A DNA stretch of 64,000 nt from CAVXHQ01 sp963789535 (GTDB lineage: Bacteria; Pseudomonadota; Alphaproteobacteria; Rhodobacterales; Rhodobacteraceae), in assembly GCA_963789535.1 (NCBI GenBank), contig CAWBKU010000005.1, positions 1,922,001-1,986,000 on the forward strand, written 5' to 3'. Positions 15,992-24,928 of this stretch are shown one piece after another. The first letter of the stretch is position 1, and each line of letters begins with the position of its first letter. The notes under the pieces are model-generated. The model did no database searches, was not told the DNA's origin, and was given only the letters and a program-made list of their open reading frames with translations. The position numbers and the translations under genes are program-made.

Positions 15992-17229
15992 GGGTGGCGA
16001 TGCCGGGCTTCAGCCCGGTAACGGATCCGGCCCTCCTTCAGGACTGGAACACCGTCACCCACCTCGGCGCGGATGATCCGGGCGATCCGGTCGCAATCGT
16101 CGAGGCTGAAGGTCAGCGGCAGGCGCATGTCGAGGATGCCCGCCAGCACCCGGTCGGTCTGCGGCAGGGTCGGGACCGGCGCATAGCGCCACGTGTCGTA
16201 GCGCGAGGTAAAGCCCACGGGCTCGGCGCCGCCGAACCATTTGAGCTGCACCCCGCGCGCGGCGCAGCGGGCGACCACATCGGCCACCCTTTCGGGGCGC
16301 CAGTCGGCGAGCAGGAACTGGAACGACGAGGCGACGAAGGCCTCGGCCGCGGGGCGGTCGATCAGGGTCAGGCCGGGTGTCGCGGCCAGTCCCGCCGCGA
16401 CCCGTGCATACCGTGCGTTCCATCTCGCCGCCTGTTCCGGCAGCGCGCGCAATTGTGGCCGCAGGATCGCGGCGCGCAGGTTGTCCATCCGGCCCGAGAT
16501 GTTGGGGGTCTCGTATCTCACCGCCTCGAACGCCTCTGCCGACGGGGCGGCGCGGTGGGTGCCATAGAGCATGTAGCTGCCCGACAGGACGATGGCGCGG
16601 GCCATGGCGTCGGCGTCGTCCGAGATCAGCAGGCCGCCCTCGCCCGAGTTGACGTGCTTGTAGGTCTGCGTCGAAAAGCAGCCCATCCGCCCGAACCGCC
16701 CGGAGGGCGTGCCGTTCCACGATGCCCCCATCGTGTGCGCGCAATCCTCGATCACCGCGACATCCGCGCCAGCGCAAAGCGCCATGAGGCGGTCCATGTC
16801 GCAGATATGGCCGCGCATGTGGCTGAGGAGCAGGACGCGGGCCTGCGGCAGTTTCGCGGCCAGATCGTCGAGGTCGATGACGAGGCTGTCCGTCACCTCG
16901 ACATAGACCGGCACGGCGCCGACCGCCGCGATGGCGCCGGGCACGGGGGCGAGGGTGAAGGCGTTGGTCAGCACCGGATCGCCGGGCCTCACCCCGAGGG
17001 CGCGCAGCGCCGTCGTCATCGCCACGCCGCCCGATGCGAGGGCCACGCAATAGCGCGCACCGGTCAGCGCCGCGAACTCTTCTTCGAGCAGCGCTGCTTC
17101 GGCGATCTCGCCCGGCGCGGTGTTGTAGCGGTGCAGCCGCCCGTGCCGCAGGACGGCCAGCGCCGCCTCGATGCCCGCCTCGGGGATCGGTTCCTGCTGG
17201 GTGAAGCTGCCGGTGAAGACCTCAGGCAT
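15901..17229 (-). CDS. DegT/DnrJ/EryC1/StrS family PLP aminotransferase
   Basis: The 442-residue protein belongs to the sugar aminotransferase family. The PLP lysine is in STQTYKHVNSGEGG, where K-H-x-N-S-G-E-G-G is the family signature; VIEDCAHTMGA holds the PLP-binding Asp, and LLLSHMRGHICDMDRL matches the segment just before it. Sugar-nucleotide or aldehyde substrates are likely, but no sugar cluster surrounds it. The start at 17229 has AGGAGG 5 nt upstream; the frame extends 63 codons further but only as a shadow of the exporter gene. The last ~45 residues run through a palindrome and overlap the amidohydrolase gene, so the true end may once have been nearer 16040. Confidence 0.85.
   Translation of the reverse strand: MPEVFTGSFTQQEPIPEAGIEAALAVLRHGRLHRYNTAPGEIAEAALLEEEFAALTGARYCVALASGGVAMTTALRALGVRPGDPVLTNAFTLAPVPGAIAAVGAVPVYVEVTDSLVIDLDDLAAKLPQARVLLLSHMRGHICDMDRLMALCAGADVAVIEDCAHTMGASWNGTPSGRFGRMGCFSTQTYKHVNSGEGGLLISDDADAMARAIVLSGSYMLYGTHRAAPSAEAFEAVRYETPNISGRMDNLRAAILRPQLRALPEQAARWNARYARVAAGLAATPGLTLIDRPAAEAFVASSFQFLLADWRPERVADVVARCAARGVQLKWFGGAEPVGFTSRYDTWRYAPVPTLPQTDRVLAGILDMRLPLTFSLDDCDRIARIIRAEVGDGVPVLKEGRIRYRAEARHRHPHAAGIRRSTISAHHEHPAGIASSEKLYSG
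16001..16020. repeat. Palindrome after the amidohydrolase gene
   Basis: CCGGGCT-TC-AGCCCGG (16003-16018), extended by two weaker pairs, lies 9 nt after the amidohydrolase stop codon. It has no U-tract. It falls inside the 3' extension of the opposing aminotransferase reading frame, which hints that this extension is not ancestral coding sequence. Confidence 0.6.
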
Positions 17230-18523
17230 CCGCCGCCTCCTGCACCAGAGCCAGCGGCGGCACCCGCCGACGCTCGATCGCCCAGAACATCGCCAGCGCC
17301 ACGCACAGAAAGGCCGCGGCGAAATAGAACCCGACCGAGGCAGAGACGAAGGCTGCATCCGGCTGCATGAAGGTTCGAAAGACATAGCTGAAGAACAGCG
17401 TGCCCGCGAGCATCGCAATGTTCATGATGCTCGAGATGCCGCCCTGCAATTCGCCCTGCGCATCCTCGGGCACCGCGCGGGACAGCAGCGCCACCAGCAT
17501 CGGGTGCACGAGGCCCTCGGGGGCGTGGATCACGAGGAAGATCAGCACCACGGCGAGGCCGGGGGCGGCACCATAGCCGACCGCAGCGATGACCGCGAAG
17601 ATCAGGCCGAAGAGCGCCACGCGATGCTCGCCGAAACGTTTGACCAGCGGTCCGGCAAGGCCCCCTTGGGTGATCGCGGCGATGAGGCCGAACGCGGCGA
17701 GCGTCAGGCCGACGGTGCGCGTCGACCAGTCGAATTTCGCCATGCCCCAGAACGGCCAGATGGCGGGATAGACGGAGGAGGCGAAGAAGAACACGAAGAG
17801 CACGCCGCATAGCGGCAGCACGCCGGTATAGGTGCGGAATACCTGAAAGGTGACGAAGGGGTTGGCGCGGCGCCACTGAAATTTGCGGCGACGCTCGGGG
17901 GGCAGGGTTTCGGGCAGGACGAACCAGCCGAAGGCGAGGTTCGCCGCCGAGATGCCGGCGGCGACGTAGAACGGCACCCGGCTCCCGAACTCACCCAGCA
18001 ACCCGCCGATCGCGGGGCCGAGCACGAAGCCCACGCCGAACGCTGCGCCCATGAGGCCGAAGGCGCGGGCGCGGTCCTCGGGCGGGGTGACGTCGGTGAT
18101 GAAGGCATTGGCGATGACATAGGACGAGCCGCAGACACCCGCGATGATCCGCCCGACGAAGAGCCAGGTCAGCGTCGGCGCCCAGGCGGAGAAGAGGTAG
18201 TCGACCATCAGACCGCCCACGGCCAGCAGCAGAAGCGGCCTGCGGCCAAAGGCGTCGCTGAGGTTGCCCATGAGCGGCCCGCAGGCGAATTGCGCGACCG
18301 AGAACGCCGCGAACATCCAGCCGCCGATCACCGCGGCGTCGTCGAGGCCCATGTGACCGACCTCTTCGATCAGGGTGGGCAGCACCGGGATGATGAGGCC
18401 GAAGCCGACCATGTCGAGCAGCACCGTGACGAACACGAAGGCCACCGCCCGGCGCGAGGGCGGCGGGGCGACGGGATCGGGCGTCGGCGCGATGGTGTCG
18501 GCGGCGGTGGGGGGCAGGGTCAT
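17222..18523 (-). CDS. Tet-type MFS transporter
   Basis: The 433-residue inner-membrane protein is a 12-helix major facilitator of the TCR/Tet drug:H+ antiporter group. The cytosolic loop 2-3 motif A appears as GNLSDAFGRRPLL, and motif C-like sequence as GVGFVLGPAIGGLLG in helix 5. A proline-rich cytosolic N-terminus of about 25 residues precedes helix 1. The start at 18523 has AGGAGA upstream. Its stop overlaps the aminotransferase start by 8 nt, so both are co-translated. It may export the aminotransferase product or a toxic compound; resistance to tetracycline should not be assumed. Confidence 0.88.
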   Translation of the reverse strand: MTLPPTAADTIAPTPDPVAPPPSRRAVAFVFVTVLLDMVGFGLIIPVLPTLIEEVGHMGLDDAAVIGGWMFAAFSVAQFACGPLMGNLSDAFGRRPLLLLAVGGLMVDYLFSAWAPTLTWLFVGRIIAGVCGSSYVIANAFITDVTPPEDRARAFGLMGAAFGVGFVLGPAIGGLLGEFGSRVPFYVAAGISAANLAFGWFVLPETLPPERRRKFQWRRANPFVTFQVFRTYTGVLPLCGVLFVFFFASSVYPAIWPFWGMAKFDWSTRTVGLTLAAFGLIAAITQGGLAGPLVKRFGEHRVALFGLIFAVIAAVGYGAAPGLAVVLIFLVIHAPEGLVHPMLVALLSRAVPEDAQGELQGGISSIMNIAMLAGTLFFSYVFRTFMQPDAAFVSASVGFYFAAAFLCVALAMFWAIERRRVPPLALVQEAADA

Positions 18524-18566
18524 CGGGGGTCTCCTGCCGTGGCCTACTCTGCCGTTGCCGCCGCGG

Positions 18567-19247
18567 TCAAGCGGACCGGTCGAGGGCCGCGACAGCCGCC
18601 ATGAGGTCGTCGAAATGGGCGATGATCGCGTCGGGCCGCAGGGCCGCCATGTCGTCCGCACCGGGGCCGAAACCGACGAGGATGCAGGGCACCTGCGCCG
18701 CCGTCGCGGTATCGCGGTCGGTCCGGGTGTCGCCCACCAGACAGGCGTGGCCCGCATCGCCGCCCGCGCGCCGCACCGCCTCGATCAGGGGGGCGGCGTC
18801 GGGTTTGCGCACGCTCAGCGTATCGGCGCCGATCAGCGCGTCGAAGGCGTCCGCCACGCCCATCGAGGCCACCAGCTTCACGGCGAGCCGTTCCGGCTTG
18901 TTGGTGCAGATAGCGAGCCTGTGGCCGTTGGCGCGAAGGGCGGCAACGGCCTCCATCGCACCTGGGTATATCGTCGTATGCAGGTCGATGGCGCCGTCGT
19001 AGGCCTCGATCAGGGGCAGGTACCAGCGGTCGACGACCGTCTCGTCAGGATGCCCGAGATGGGCAAGGCCCGCCCGCAGCATCGACTTCGCCCCCTTCAG
19101 TGCCGCCCCGTCGTCGCGCCCGCGCAGCAGGACGTCGCCATGTCCCATGGCCCGGAAACAGGCGTTGGCCGCCGCCAGAAGGTCGCCGCTGGTGTCCATC
19201 AGCGTCCCGTCCAGATCGAAGACGATGGTTCTTGGTGCCGTGTGCAT
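18567..19247 (-). CDS. gph: HAD-family phosphatase, phosphoglycolate phosphatase-like
   Basis: The 226-residue enzyme has all HAD motifs: DLDGTLMDT (nucleophile Asp and acid/base Asp), CTNKP (motif II Thr), a conserved Lys in SVRKPDAAPL (motif III) and GDTRTDRDTA (motif IV Mg ligands). The helical cap between residues 17 and 85 is the C1 type of phosphoglycolate phosphatase. It would dephosphorylate 2-phosphoglycolate formed in DNA repair or oxygenation. The start at 19247 is the last ATG before DLDGT and fits the family. It is divergent from glmU with a 112-nt shared upstream region. Other small phosphate esters are possible substrates. Confidence 0.85.
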   Translation of the reverse strand: MHTAPRTIVFDLDGTLMDTSGDLLAAANACFRAMGHGDVLLRGRDDGAALKGAKSMLRAGLAHLGHPDETVVDRWYLPLIEAYDGAIDLHTTIYPGAMEAVAALRANGHRLAICTNKPERLAVKLVASMGVADAFDALIGADTLSVRKPDAAPLIEAVRRAGGDAGHACLVGDTRTDRDTATAAQVPCILVGFGPGADDMAALRPDAIIAHFDDLMAAVAALDRSA

Positions 19248-19359
19248 GGGGCCCTCGCTTTCCCGGTCTTCTGTAACCTGCTGACACCCGGTGTGAAGCC
19301 CCGAACGCTTGCCTTGGCGGGCGACATGTGGTGGAGAGTGGGCGAAAAGGGGCAGCATC

Positions 19360-20709
19360 GTGATAAACCTCGTCATCCTGGCGGCTGGCCAGGGCAGCCG
19401 CATGAACTCGGACCGGCCCAAGGTGCTGCACGAGATCGGCGGCGCGCCGCTGCTGCATCACGCGATGGCGGCGGGTGCGACGCTGGGACCGGAGCGCATC
19501 GTCGTGGTCACGGGCGTCGGCGCGGACCTCGTCGAAAAGGCGATGATATCCTTCGATGACGCGGCGGTTGCGGTGCGGCAGGCGGAGCAGCTCGGCACCG
19601 GCCACGCAGTCCTGAGCGCCCGCGCGGCGCTGGCGGGGGCGGAGGGCGACGCGCTGGTCCTCTATGGCGATACGCCGTTCATCGCGCCGCAGACCCTCGA
19701 GGCGATGCAGGAGGCGCGGGTCGGGGCGGATATCGTGATCCTCGGGTTCGAGGCGGCCGATCCGGGCCGTTATGGGCGGCTGGTGACGCAGGGCGACGAC
19801 CTCGCCCGGATTGTCGAGTTCACGGAGGCGACGGATGAAGAGCGCGCCATAACCCTTTGTAATTCAGGTGTCGTCTGCGCGGATGTGGCGGTTCTGTTCG
19901 ATCTTCTGGACGCGGTCGGCAACGACAATGCGGCGCGGGAATATTACCTTACCGACATCGTCGGCATCGCCCGCGCCCGGGGCCTGACGGCGCGGGTCGT
20001 GCGCTGCGCCGAGGCCGAGACGCTGGGGATCAACACGCGCGCCGAACTGGCCGCCGCCGAGGCGGCGTTTCAGGCGCGTAAACGGGCCGAGGCGCTGGAC
20101 GACGGAGTTACGATGGCGGCGCCGGAAACCGTTTATTTCTCGTATGATACCGCGATCGGCCGCGATGCGGTGGTCGAGCCGAACGTCATCTTCGGGCCGC
20201 GCGTGACCGTCGAAAGCGGCGCGCGGATCCGCGCGTTCAGCCATCTCGAGGGCTGCCACGTCAGCCGCGGTGCCACGGTCGGGCCCTTCGCCCGCCTGCG
20301 CCCCGGCGCCGAACTCTCCGAGGACGTGCACGTCGGAAACTTCGTCGAGATCAAGAACGCGCTCATCGCCGAGGGCGCAAAGGTCAATCATCTCAGCTAC
20401 ATCGGCGACGCGGAGATCGGCAGGCGGACCAACGTCGGCGCCGGAACCATCACCTGCAACTATGACGGCGTATTCAAACACCGGACGGTGATCGGCGAGG
20501 ATGTCTTCGTCGGCTCGAACACCATGTTCGTGGCCCCCGTCCGGGTCGGCGACAATGCGATGACGGCGACGGGGACGGTGGTGACGCAGGACGTGCCCGC
20601 GACCGATCTGGCGATCGGACGGGCGCGGCAGGTGAACAAGGCGGGCTTTGCCGTCCGCCTGTTCGACCGGCTCAGGGCCCTGAAATCGAGACAGAAAGAG
20701 GGCCACTGA
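19360..20709 (+). CDS. glmU: Bifunctional GlcN-1-P acetyltransferase / GlcNAc-1-P uridylyltransferase
   Basis: The 449-residue enzyme makes UDP-GlcNAc for peptidoglycan and LPS. The N-terminal uridylyltransferase domain shows LAAGQGSRMNSDRPKVLHEI, QLGTGHAV and LYGDTPFI. The C-terminal part is a left-handed beta-helix of hexapeptide repeats, with the acetyltransferase segment GNFVEIKNALIAEGAKVNHL and NVGAGTITCNYDG. A GTG start at 19360 is chosen: it begins exactly at the family N-terminus, with AAGGGG upstream, and the length is close to the 456 residues of the E. coli enzyme. glmS follows after one nucleotide, so the amino-sugar pathway is co-expressed. Confidence 0.95.
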   Translation: MINLVILAAGQGSRMNSDRPKVLHEIGGAPLLHHAMAAGATLGPERIVVVTGVGADLVEKAMISFDDAAVAVRQAEQLGTGHAVLSARAALAGAEGDALVLYGDTPFIAPQTLEAMQEARVGADIVILGFEAADPGRYGRLVTQGDDLARIVEFTEATDEERAITLCNSGVVCADVAVLFDLLDAVGNDNAAREYYLTDIVGIARARGLTARVVRCAEAETLGINTRAELAAAEAAFQARKRAEALDDGVTMAAPETVYFSYDTAIGRDAVVEPNVIFGPRVTVESGARIRAFSHLEGCHVSRGATVGPFARLRPGAELSEDVHVGNFVEIKNALIAEGAKVNHLSYIGDAEIGRRTNVGAGTITCNYDGVFKHRTVIGEDVFVGSNTMFVAPVRVGDNAMTATGTVVTQDVPATDLAIGRARQVNKAGFAVRLFDRLRALKSRQKEGH

Positions 20710-20710
20710 C

Positions 20711-22522
20711 ATGTGCGGCATCGTCGGCGTTCTGGGGGATCACGAAGCGGCGCCGATCCTCGTCGAGGCGCTGAAACGCCTCGAGTATCGCGGCTATGAC
20801 AGCGCGGGGATCGCCACGGTCAACGACGGCCGCCTCGAGCGGCGGCGCGCGGTGGGCAAGCTCGTCAACCTGTCGGACCGACTGGTGCATGAGCCGCTGG
20901 CGGGCAAGGCGGGCATCGGCCACACGCGCTGGGCGACGCACGGCGCCCCGACGGAAGGCAACGCGCATCCGCACCGGCGCGGGCGGGTGTCGGTGGTCCA
21001 CAATGGAATCATCGAGAATTTCAAGGAGTTGCGCGACGAACTTCACTCGGCGGGCCTCGAGCAGGAGACCGAGACCGACACCGAAGTCGTGGCGATGTTC
21101 GCCGAGAGGAAGCTCGCCGAGGGCCTGTCCCCCGCCGATGCCGTCGCCGCGACGATTTCGCGGCTGACCGGCGCCTATGCGCTGCTGTTCCTGTTCGAGG
21201 GGGAGGCGGATCTCATGATCGCCGCGCGCCACGGCCCGCCACTCGCCATCGGACACGGGACGGGCGAGATGTTCGTCGGATCGGACGCCATCGCGCTGGC
21301 GCCGATGACCGACCGGATCACCTATCTCGAGGATGGCGACTGGGCGGTGGTCACGCGCGCCGGGGCGACGATCCGCGACGCGGCGGGGCGGCTTGCGAAC
21401 CGCGCCGAGCGGCGGGTGCAGATCGACGCCACGCAGATCGACAAGGCGGGCTACCGTCACTTCATGGCCAAGGAGATCGCCGAGCAGCCCGTCGTGCTGT
21501 CGCGTGCGCTCGATCACTATCGCGGCGACGGCAAGGTCGCGTTGGAGGGGATTGATTTCGCGTCGGTTTCGCGGATCGTCATGGTCGCCTGCGGCACCGC
21601 CTCCTATGCCTGCCTGACGGCGAAATACTGGATCGAACAGCTTGCGGGCATCCCTGTCGAGGTCGATGTCGCCTCGGAATTCCGCTACCGCGAGCCCCCC
21701 ATCGGCCCCGGCACGCTGGCGATCTTCGTCAGCCAGTCGGGCGAGACGGCGGACACCCTCGCCGCACTGCGCTATTGCAGGGGCAAGGCCGACCGCATCG
21801 TCTCGGTCGTCAACGTCGCCGAGAGCAGCATCGCGCGCGAGAGCGACGTCGCCCTGCCGATCCTCGCGGGCGTCGAGGTGGGCGTCGCCTCGACCAAGGC
21901 CTTCACCTGCCAGCTTCTGACGCTGGCGTTCCTCGCGCTCACCGCGGCACGGGCGCGCGGCCGGATCGACACGGCGGCGCAGGCGGGATTCGACGCGGCC
22001 CTCGTCGCGCTGCCGGGCCTCGTGCACCAGTCGCTTGCCATCGAGGACGCCGTGCACCGCATCGCCCGCAAGCTCGCCGAGGCGCGCGATATCCTGTTCC
22101 TCGGGCGGGGTCGGATGTATCCGCTCGCCCTCGAGGGGGCGCTGAAACTCAAGGAAATCAGCTATATCCACGCCGAAGCTTATGCATCGGGCGAACTCAA
22201 GCACGGGCCCATCGCTCTGGTCGACGATGCTGTGCCGGTGATCGTCATGGCGCCGCACGACGAGCTTTTCGACAAGACCGTGTCCAATATGCAGGAGGTG
22301 ATGGCGCGGGGCGGCAAGGTGCTGCTGATCTCGGATGCAGCAGGCATCGCTCAGGCGGGCGAGGGCACGTGGGAGCAGATCACCATGCCCGCCGTCCCTG
22401 CCGTCCTTGCGCCGATCCTCTATGCGGTGCCGGCGCAACTCCTCGCCTATCACACCGCCATCGCCAAGGGCACGGACGTCGACCAGCCCCGCAACCTCGC
22501 CAAGTCGGTTACGGTCGAGTGA
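20711..22522 (+). CDS. glmS: Glutamine--fructose-6-phosphate aminotransferase (isomerizing)
   Basis: The 603-residue enzyme converts fructose-6-phosphate and glutamine to glucosamine-6-phosphate, the first step to UDP-GlcNAc. The mature N-terminus is CGIVGVLG, with Cys2 as the glutaminase nucleophile; HTRWATHG and HNGIIENF are the conserved glutamine-site segments. Two SIS sugar-isomerase domains follow, with CGTASYACLTAKYW, FVSQSGETADTL and GVASTKAFTCQ. The end is DVDQPRNLAKSVTVE, matching the family. It is tightly linked to glmU upstream and overlaps the alkylation-repair gene (GTGA) downstream. No glmS ribozyme is expected or seen in the 1-nt gap. Confidence 0.96.
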   Translation: MCGIVGVLGDHEAAPILVEALKRLEYRGYDSAGIATVNDGRLERRRAVGKLVNLSDRLVHEPLAGKAGIGHTRWATHGAPTEGNAHPHRRGRVSVVHNGIIENFKELRDELHSAGLEQETETDTEVVAMFAERKLAEGLSPADAVAATISRLTGAYALLFLFEGEADLMIAARHGPPLAIGHGTGEMFVGSDAIALAPMTDRITYLEDGDWAVVTRAGATIRDAAGRLANRAERRVQIDATQIDKAGYRHFMAKEIAEQPVVLSRALDHYRGDGKVALEGIDFASVSRIVMVACGTASYACLTAKYWIEQLAGIPVEVDVASEFRYREPPIGPGTLAIFVSQSGETADTLAALRYCRGKADRIVSVVNVAESSIARESDVALPILAGVEVGVASTKAFTCQLLTLAFLALTAARARGRIDTAAQAGFDAALVALPGLVHQSLAIEDAVHRIARKLAEARDILFLGRGRMYPLALEGALKLKEISYIHAEAYASGELKHGPIALVDDAVPVIVMAPHDELFDKTVSNMQEVMARGGKVLLISDAAGIAQAGEGTWEQITMPAVPAVLAPILYAVPAQLLAYHTAIAKGTDVDQPRNLAKSVTVE

Positions 22523-23202
22523 GCATCGACCTCGCCATCGCCTTGAAAACGCTGGAGGGTCGGGGCGATGCGGCGGATGCGGCGGGGATGGCGGCTTATC
22601 ACAAGGCAGGGCGGCGCTATCTCGGCGTCCGGGTGCCGGTCATCACCGATTTGGCGCGCGAATGGCGCGCCCAGTGCACGCTCGAGGAGCGACTGACGCT
22701 GGCCAATGGTCTGTGGCGGACCGATATCCACGAGGCGCGCGTCGCCGCCGCCAAGCTGCTGGAACAGGCGCGCATCCGGCCCGACGACGCGAACGCCTGG
22801 GCGCTGATAGAGGGCTGGGTGCCCGATTTCGACGGCTGGGCGATCGCCGACCATGTCTGCACCTCGGGGCAGAAGCGGCTGGTGGCGGACCCGTCGCGTC
22901 TCGACGCGGTCGAGGGGTGGACCCGCAGCGACCATCTCTGGACCCGTCGCGCGGCGCTGGTGATGACGCTGCCCTGGGCGCGGATGAACCACCTCACGCC
23001 CGCCGATGCCGCCGCCCGCGAGCGGATCCTGGGCTGGGCGGCGGGCTATGTTCCTGAAAAGGAATGGTTCATCCAGAAGGCGATCGGCTGGTGGCTGCGC
23101 GAGTTGTCGCGCCACGATGCCGACAGGGTGCGCGCCTTTCTGGCCCAGAAAGGCGACGGCATGGCGCGATTCGCCGTCAAGGAAGCGGGAAAATACCTCT
23201 GA
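22519..23202 (+). CDS. DNA alkylation repair protein, AlkD-like HEAT-repeat glycosylase
   Basis: The 227-residue protein starts at a GTG overlapping the glmS stop codon. It is an all-helical, HEAT-repeat protein of the AlkD/YhaZ type, recognised by AAYHKAGRRYLGVRVPVITDLAREW (quoted in part), WVPDFDGWAIADHVC, WTRRAALVMTLPW and PEKEWFIQKAIGWWLRELS. AlkD enzymes remove N3- and N7-alkylpurines. The segment FIQKAIGWWLRE holds the conserved Lys/Trp face that contacts DNA in characterised members. Catalytic residues cannot be confirmed by eye. Translational coupling to glmS is notable but probably reflects genome compactness. Confidence 0.82.
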   Translation: MSIDLAIALKTLEGRGDAADAAGMAAYHKAGRRYLGVRVPVITDLAREWRAQCTLEERLTLANGLWRTDIHEARVAAAKLLEQARIRPDDANAWALIEGWVPDFDGWAIADHVCTSGQKRLVADPSRLDAVEGWTRSDHLWTRRAALVMTLPWARMNHLTPADAAARERILGWAAGYVPEKEWFIQKAIGWWLRELSRHDADRVRAFLAQKGDGMARFAVKEAGKYL

Positions 23203-23204
23203 AA

Positions 23205-23735
23205 TCAGGCGGCCGTGGGGAGCCGGAAAACGACCAGTTCCTGGATCGCCGTCAGCGGCAGTTCCAGCAGGCGCATCGCCGGCAGGCTGATCTGGCTGCC
23301 TGATCCGGGCGCGCCGCCGGAGGGGCGCAGTTCGATGTTGATCGTCTTGCCGGTGCCCGCGACCTCGACGCGCCCGGGCGTCACGGCGGTGACATAGGGC
23401 GTCTCGATCCAGATGCCCGGATCGGCGGGCGAGCCGAGGGTCGCCAGCGTGGTGCCCAGACGCTCCTCGCCCGCAGGCGCGGGTGCTGCGGCCAGCGCCT
23501 CGGTCCGGTCCGCATCGGTCGTGGTGTCGAACTGGTCGGCGGTGCGCGCCGTGGCGGGCGGGCGCGGCGGCGGTGTCGGGTCGAGCGTCACCACCGGCTC
23601 GTCCGGCACCGCCGCTGCGGCGGCCGCGGCAGGCGTGACCTCGCCGAACCCTTCGAGGCCGAGCTCGGCACAGGCGGAAACCGTGAGGCCGACGAGGCCG
23701 AGGAGAAGCGGGGCGGGGCGCAGGAGGATGTCCAT
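23205..23735 (-). CDS. Conserved lipoprotein of unknown function
   Basis: The 176-residue protein carries a lipoprotein signal with lipobox VSAC (Cys at about residue 21), then a long Ala/Pro/Thr-rich linker to about residue 90. The C-terminal domain of about 80 residues contains GTTLATLGSPADPGIWIETP and ISLPAMRLLELPLTAIQEL. I recognise this pattern from Rhodobacterales lipoproteins that are sometimes named D-galactarate dehydratase in databases, a label with no support in the sequence. The start at 23735 is the ATG directly before the signal sequence. It converges with the alkylation-repair gene, 2 nt apart. Confidence 0.75.
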   Translation of the reverse strand: MDILLRPAPLLLGLVGLTVSACAELGLEGFGEVTPAAAAAAAVPDEPVVTLDPTPPPRPPATARTADQFDTTTDADRTEALAAAPAPAGEERLGTTLATLGSPADPGIWIETPYVTAVTPGRVEVAGTGKTINIELRPSGGAPGSGSQISLPAMRLLELPLTAIQELVVFRLPTAA

Positions 23736-23856
23736 GGCGCCTGAGTAGCAAGCGGGGTGCGGCGATGGCAAGCGCGCACGCACGGCGTCGGATTCCGCGC
23801 GCGCGATGCCGTAGTCGTGCCTTGTGCCGGAGGACACGCAAGCCTAGTTTACAGGC

Positions 23857-24864
23857 ATGCAGCCGCTTATCGACCCCTTTGCCCGCGCGATCACCTATCT
23901 GCGCGTCTCGGTGACGGACCGCTGCGATTTCCGCTGCGTCTACTGCATGTCCGAGAACATGAATTTCCTGCCCAAGAAGGAACTCCTGACGCTCGAGGAA
24001 CTCGACCGGCTCTGTTCCGCCTTTGTCCGCCTCGGCGTGCGCAAGCTGCGGATCACCGGCGGGGAACCGCTGGTGCGGCGCGGCATCATGACCTTCTTCG
24101 AGGCGATGTCGCGGCATCTGGGACCAGATGGAAACGGCGGTCTCGACGAGTTGACCCTGACCACCAACGGAAGCCAGCTTGCGAAATATGCCCAAGGGCT
24201 GGCCGATGCGGGGCTGCGGCGGATCAACGTGTCGCTCGATACGCTGGACGAGGCGAAATTCGCCCGGATCACCCGCTGGGGGCGGCTGGCACAGGTGCTT
24301 GGCGGGATCGAGGCGGCGCAGAAGGCGGGGATACGGGTCAAGATCAATACCGTGGCGCTCAAGGGCTTCAACGAGGACGAATTGTTCACGCTGACCGAAT
24401 GGTGCGCCGCGCGCGACATGGATCTCACGTTCATCGAGGTGATGCCGATGGGCGATCTCGGCAACGAGGACCGGATCGGGCAATACTGGCCGCTGAGCGA
24501 CCTGCGCGCCCGGCTGGCGACACGCCACGACCTCACCGATCTGGCCGAGCGCACCGGCGGGCCTGCGCGCTATGTCCGCCTCGATACCGGCCAGAAGGTC
24601 GGCTTCATCACGCCGCTCACCCACAATTTCTGCGAGAGTTGCAACCGCGTCCGCGTCACCTGCACCGGCGAGATCTACACCTGCCTCGGGCAGGAGGGCC
24701 ATTCGGACCTGCGCGCGCCCTTGCGTGCCCATGAGGCCGACGCCCCGCTCGAGGACGCGATCCGCGCGGCGATCGGGCTGAAGCCCAAGGGCCACGATTT
24801 CGACTATTCGCGGCAGCGCGCGGATGGCCAGATGTCGCGCCACATGAGCCACACCGGCGGCTAG
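23857..24864 (+). CDS. moaA: GTP 3',8-cyclase (molybdenum cofactor biosynthesis protein A)
   Basis: The 335-residue radical-SAM enzyme converts GTP to 3',8-cyclo-GTP, the first step of molybdopterin synthesis. The N-terminal CDFRCVYC is the CxxxCxxC SAM cluster, and TGGEPLVR is the SAM-binding GGEP motif. The second 4Fe-4S cluster is held by FCESCNRVRVTCTGEIYTC near the C-terminus. The protein ends in a Gly-Gly pair (SHTGG), as required for GTP cyclisation in MoaA. It is divergent from the lipoprotein gene with 121 nt between them, and only 64 nt separate it from nuoA, where a separate promoter is visible. Confidence 0.96.
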   Translation: MQPLIDPFARAITYLRVSVTDRCDFRCVYCMSENMNFLPKKELLTLEELDRLCSAFVRLGVRKLRITGGEPLVRRGIMTFFEAMSRHLGPDGNGGLDELTLTTNGSQLAKYAQGLADAGLRRINVSLDTLDEAKFARITRWGRLAQVLGGIEAAQKAGIRVKINTVALKGFNEDELFTLTEWCAARDMDLTFIEVMPMGDLGNEDRIGQYWPLSDLRARLATRHDLTDLAERTGGPARYVRLDTGQKVGFITPLTHNFCESCNRVRVTCTGEIYTCLGQEGHSDLRAPLRAHEADAPLEDAIRAAIGLKPKGHDFDYSRQRADGQMSRHMSHTGG

Positions 24865-24870
24865 GGAGCG

Positions 24871-24899
24871 TTGACCCGGCGCGGGGGGCGGTCTAGGTA
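24871..24899 (+). promoter_or_regulatory. Sigma-70 promoter of the nuo operon
   Basis: TTGACC (24871-24876) and TAGGTA (24894-24899) are separated by exactly 17 nt, close to the sigma-70 consensus. They lie 29 nt before the nuoA start codon, so transcription would begin near 24906. The -35 box begins just 6 nt after the moaA stop. Confidence 0.65.
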
Positions 24900-24928
24900 G
24901 TCGCGACACGATGCGAGAGGACGACGTC

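Noticed and set aside
17222..18523. Tetracycline resistance gene
   Set aside because: The MFS protein is Tet-group in overall pattern only; chromosomal housekeeping context and lack of a divergent tetR make a resistance claim unsupported.
20709..20712. glmS ribozyme or other riboswitch before glmS
   Set aside because: Only one nucleotide separates glmU and glmS, so there is no room for such an element.
23205..23735. D-galactarate dehydratase
   Set aside because: The protein is a small lipoprotein with no dehydratase motif; that database name appears to be a propagated error.
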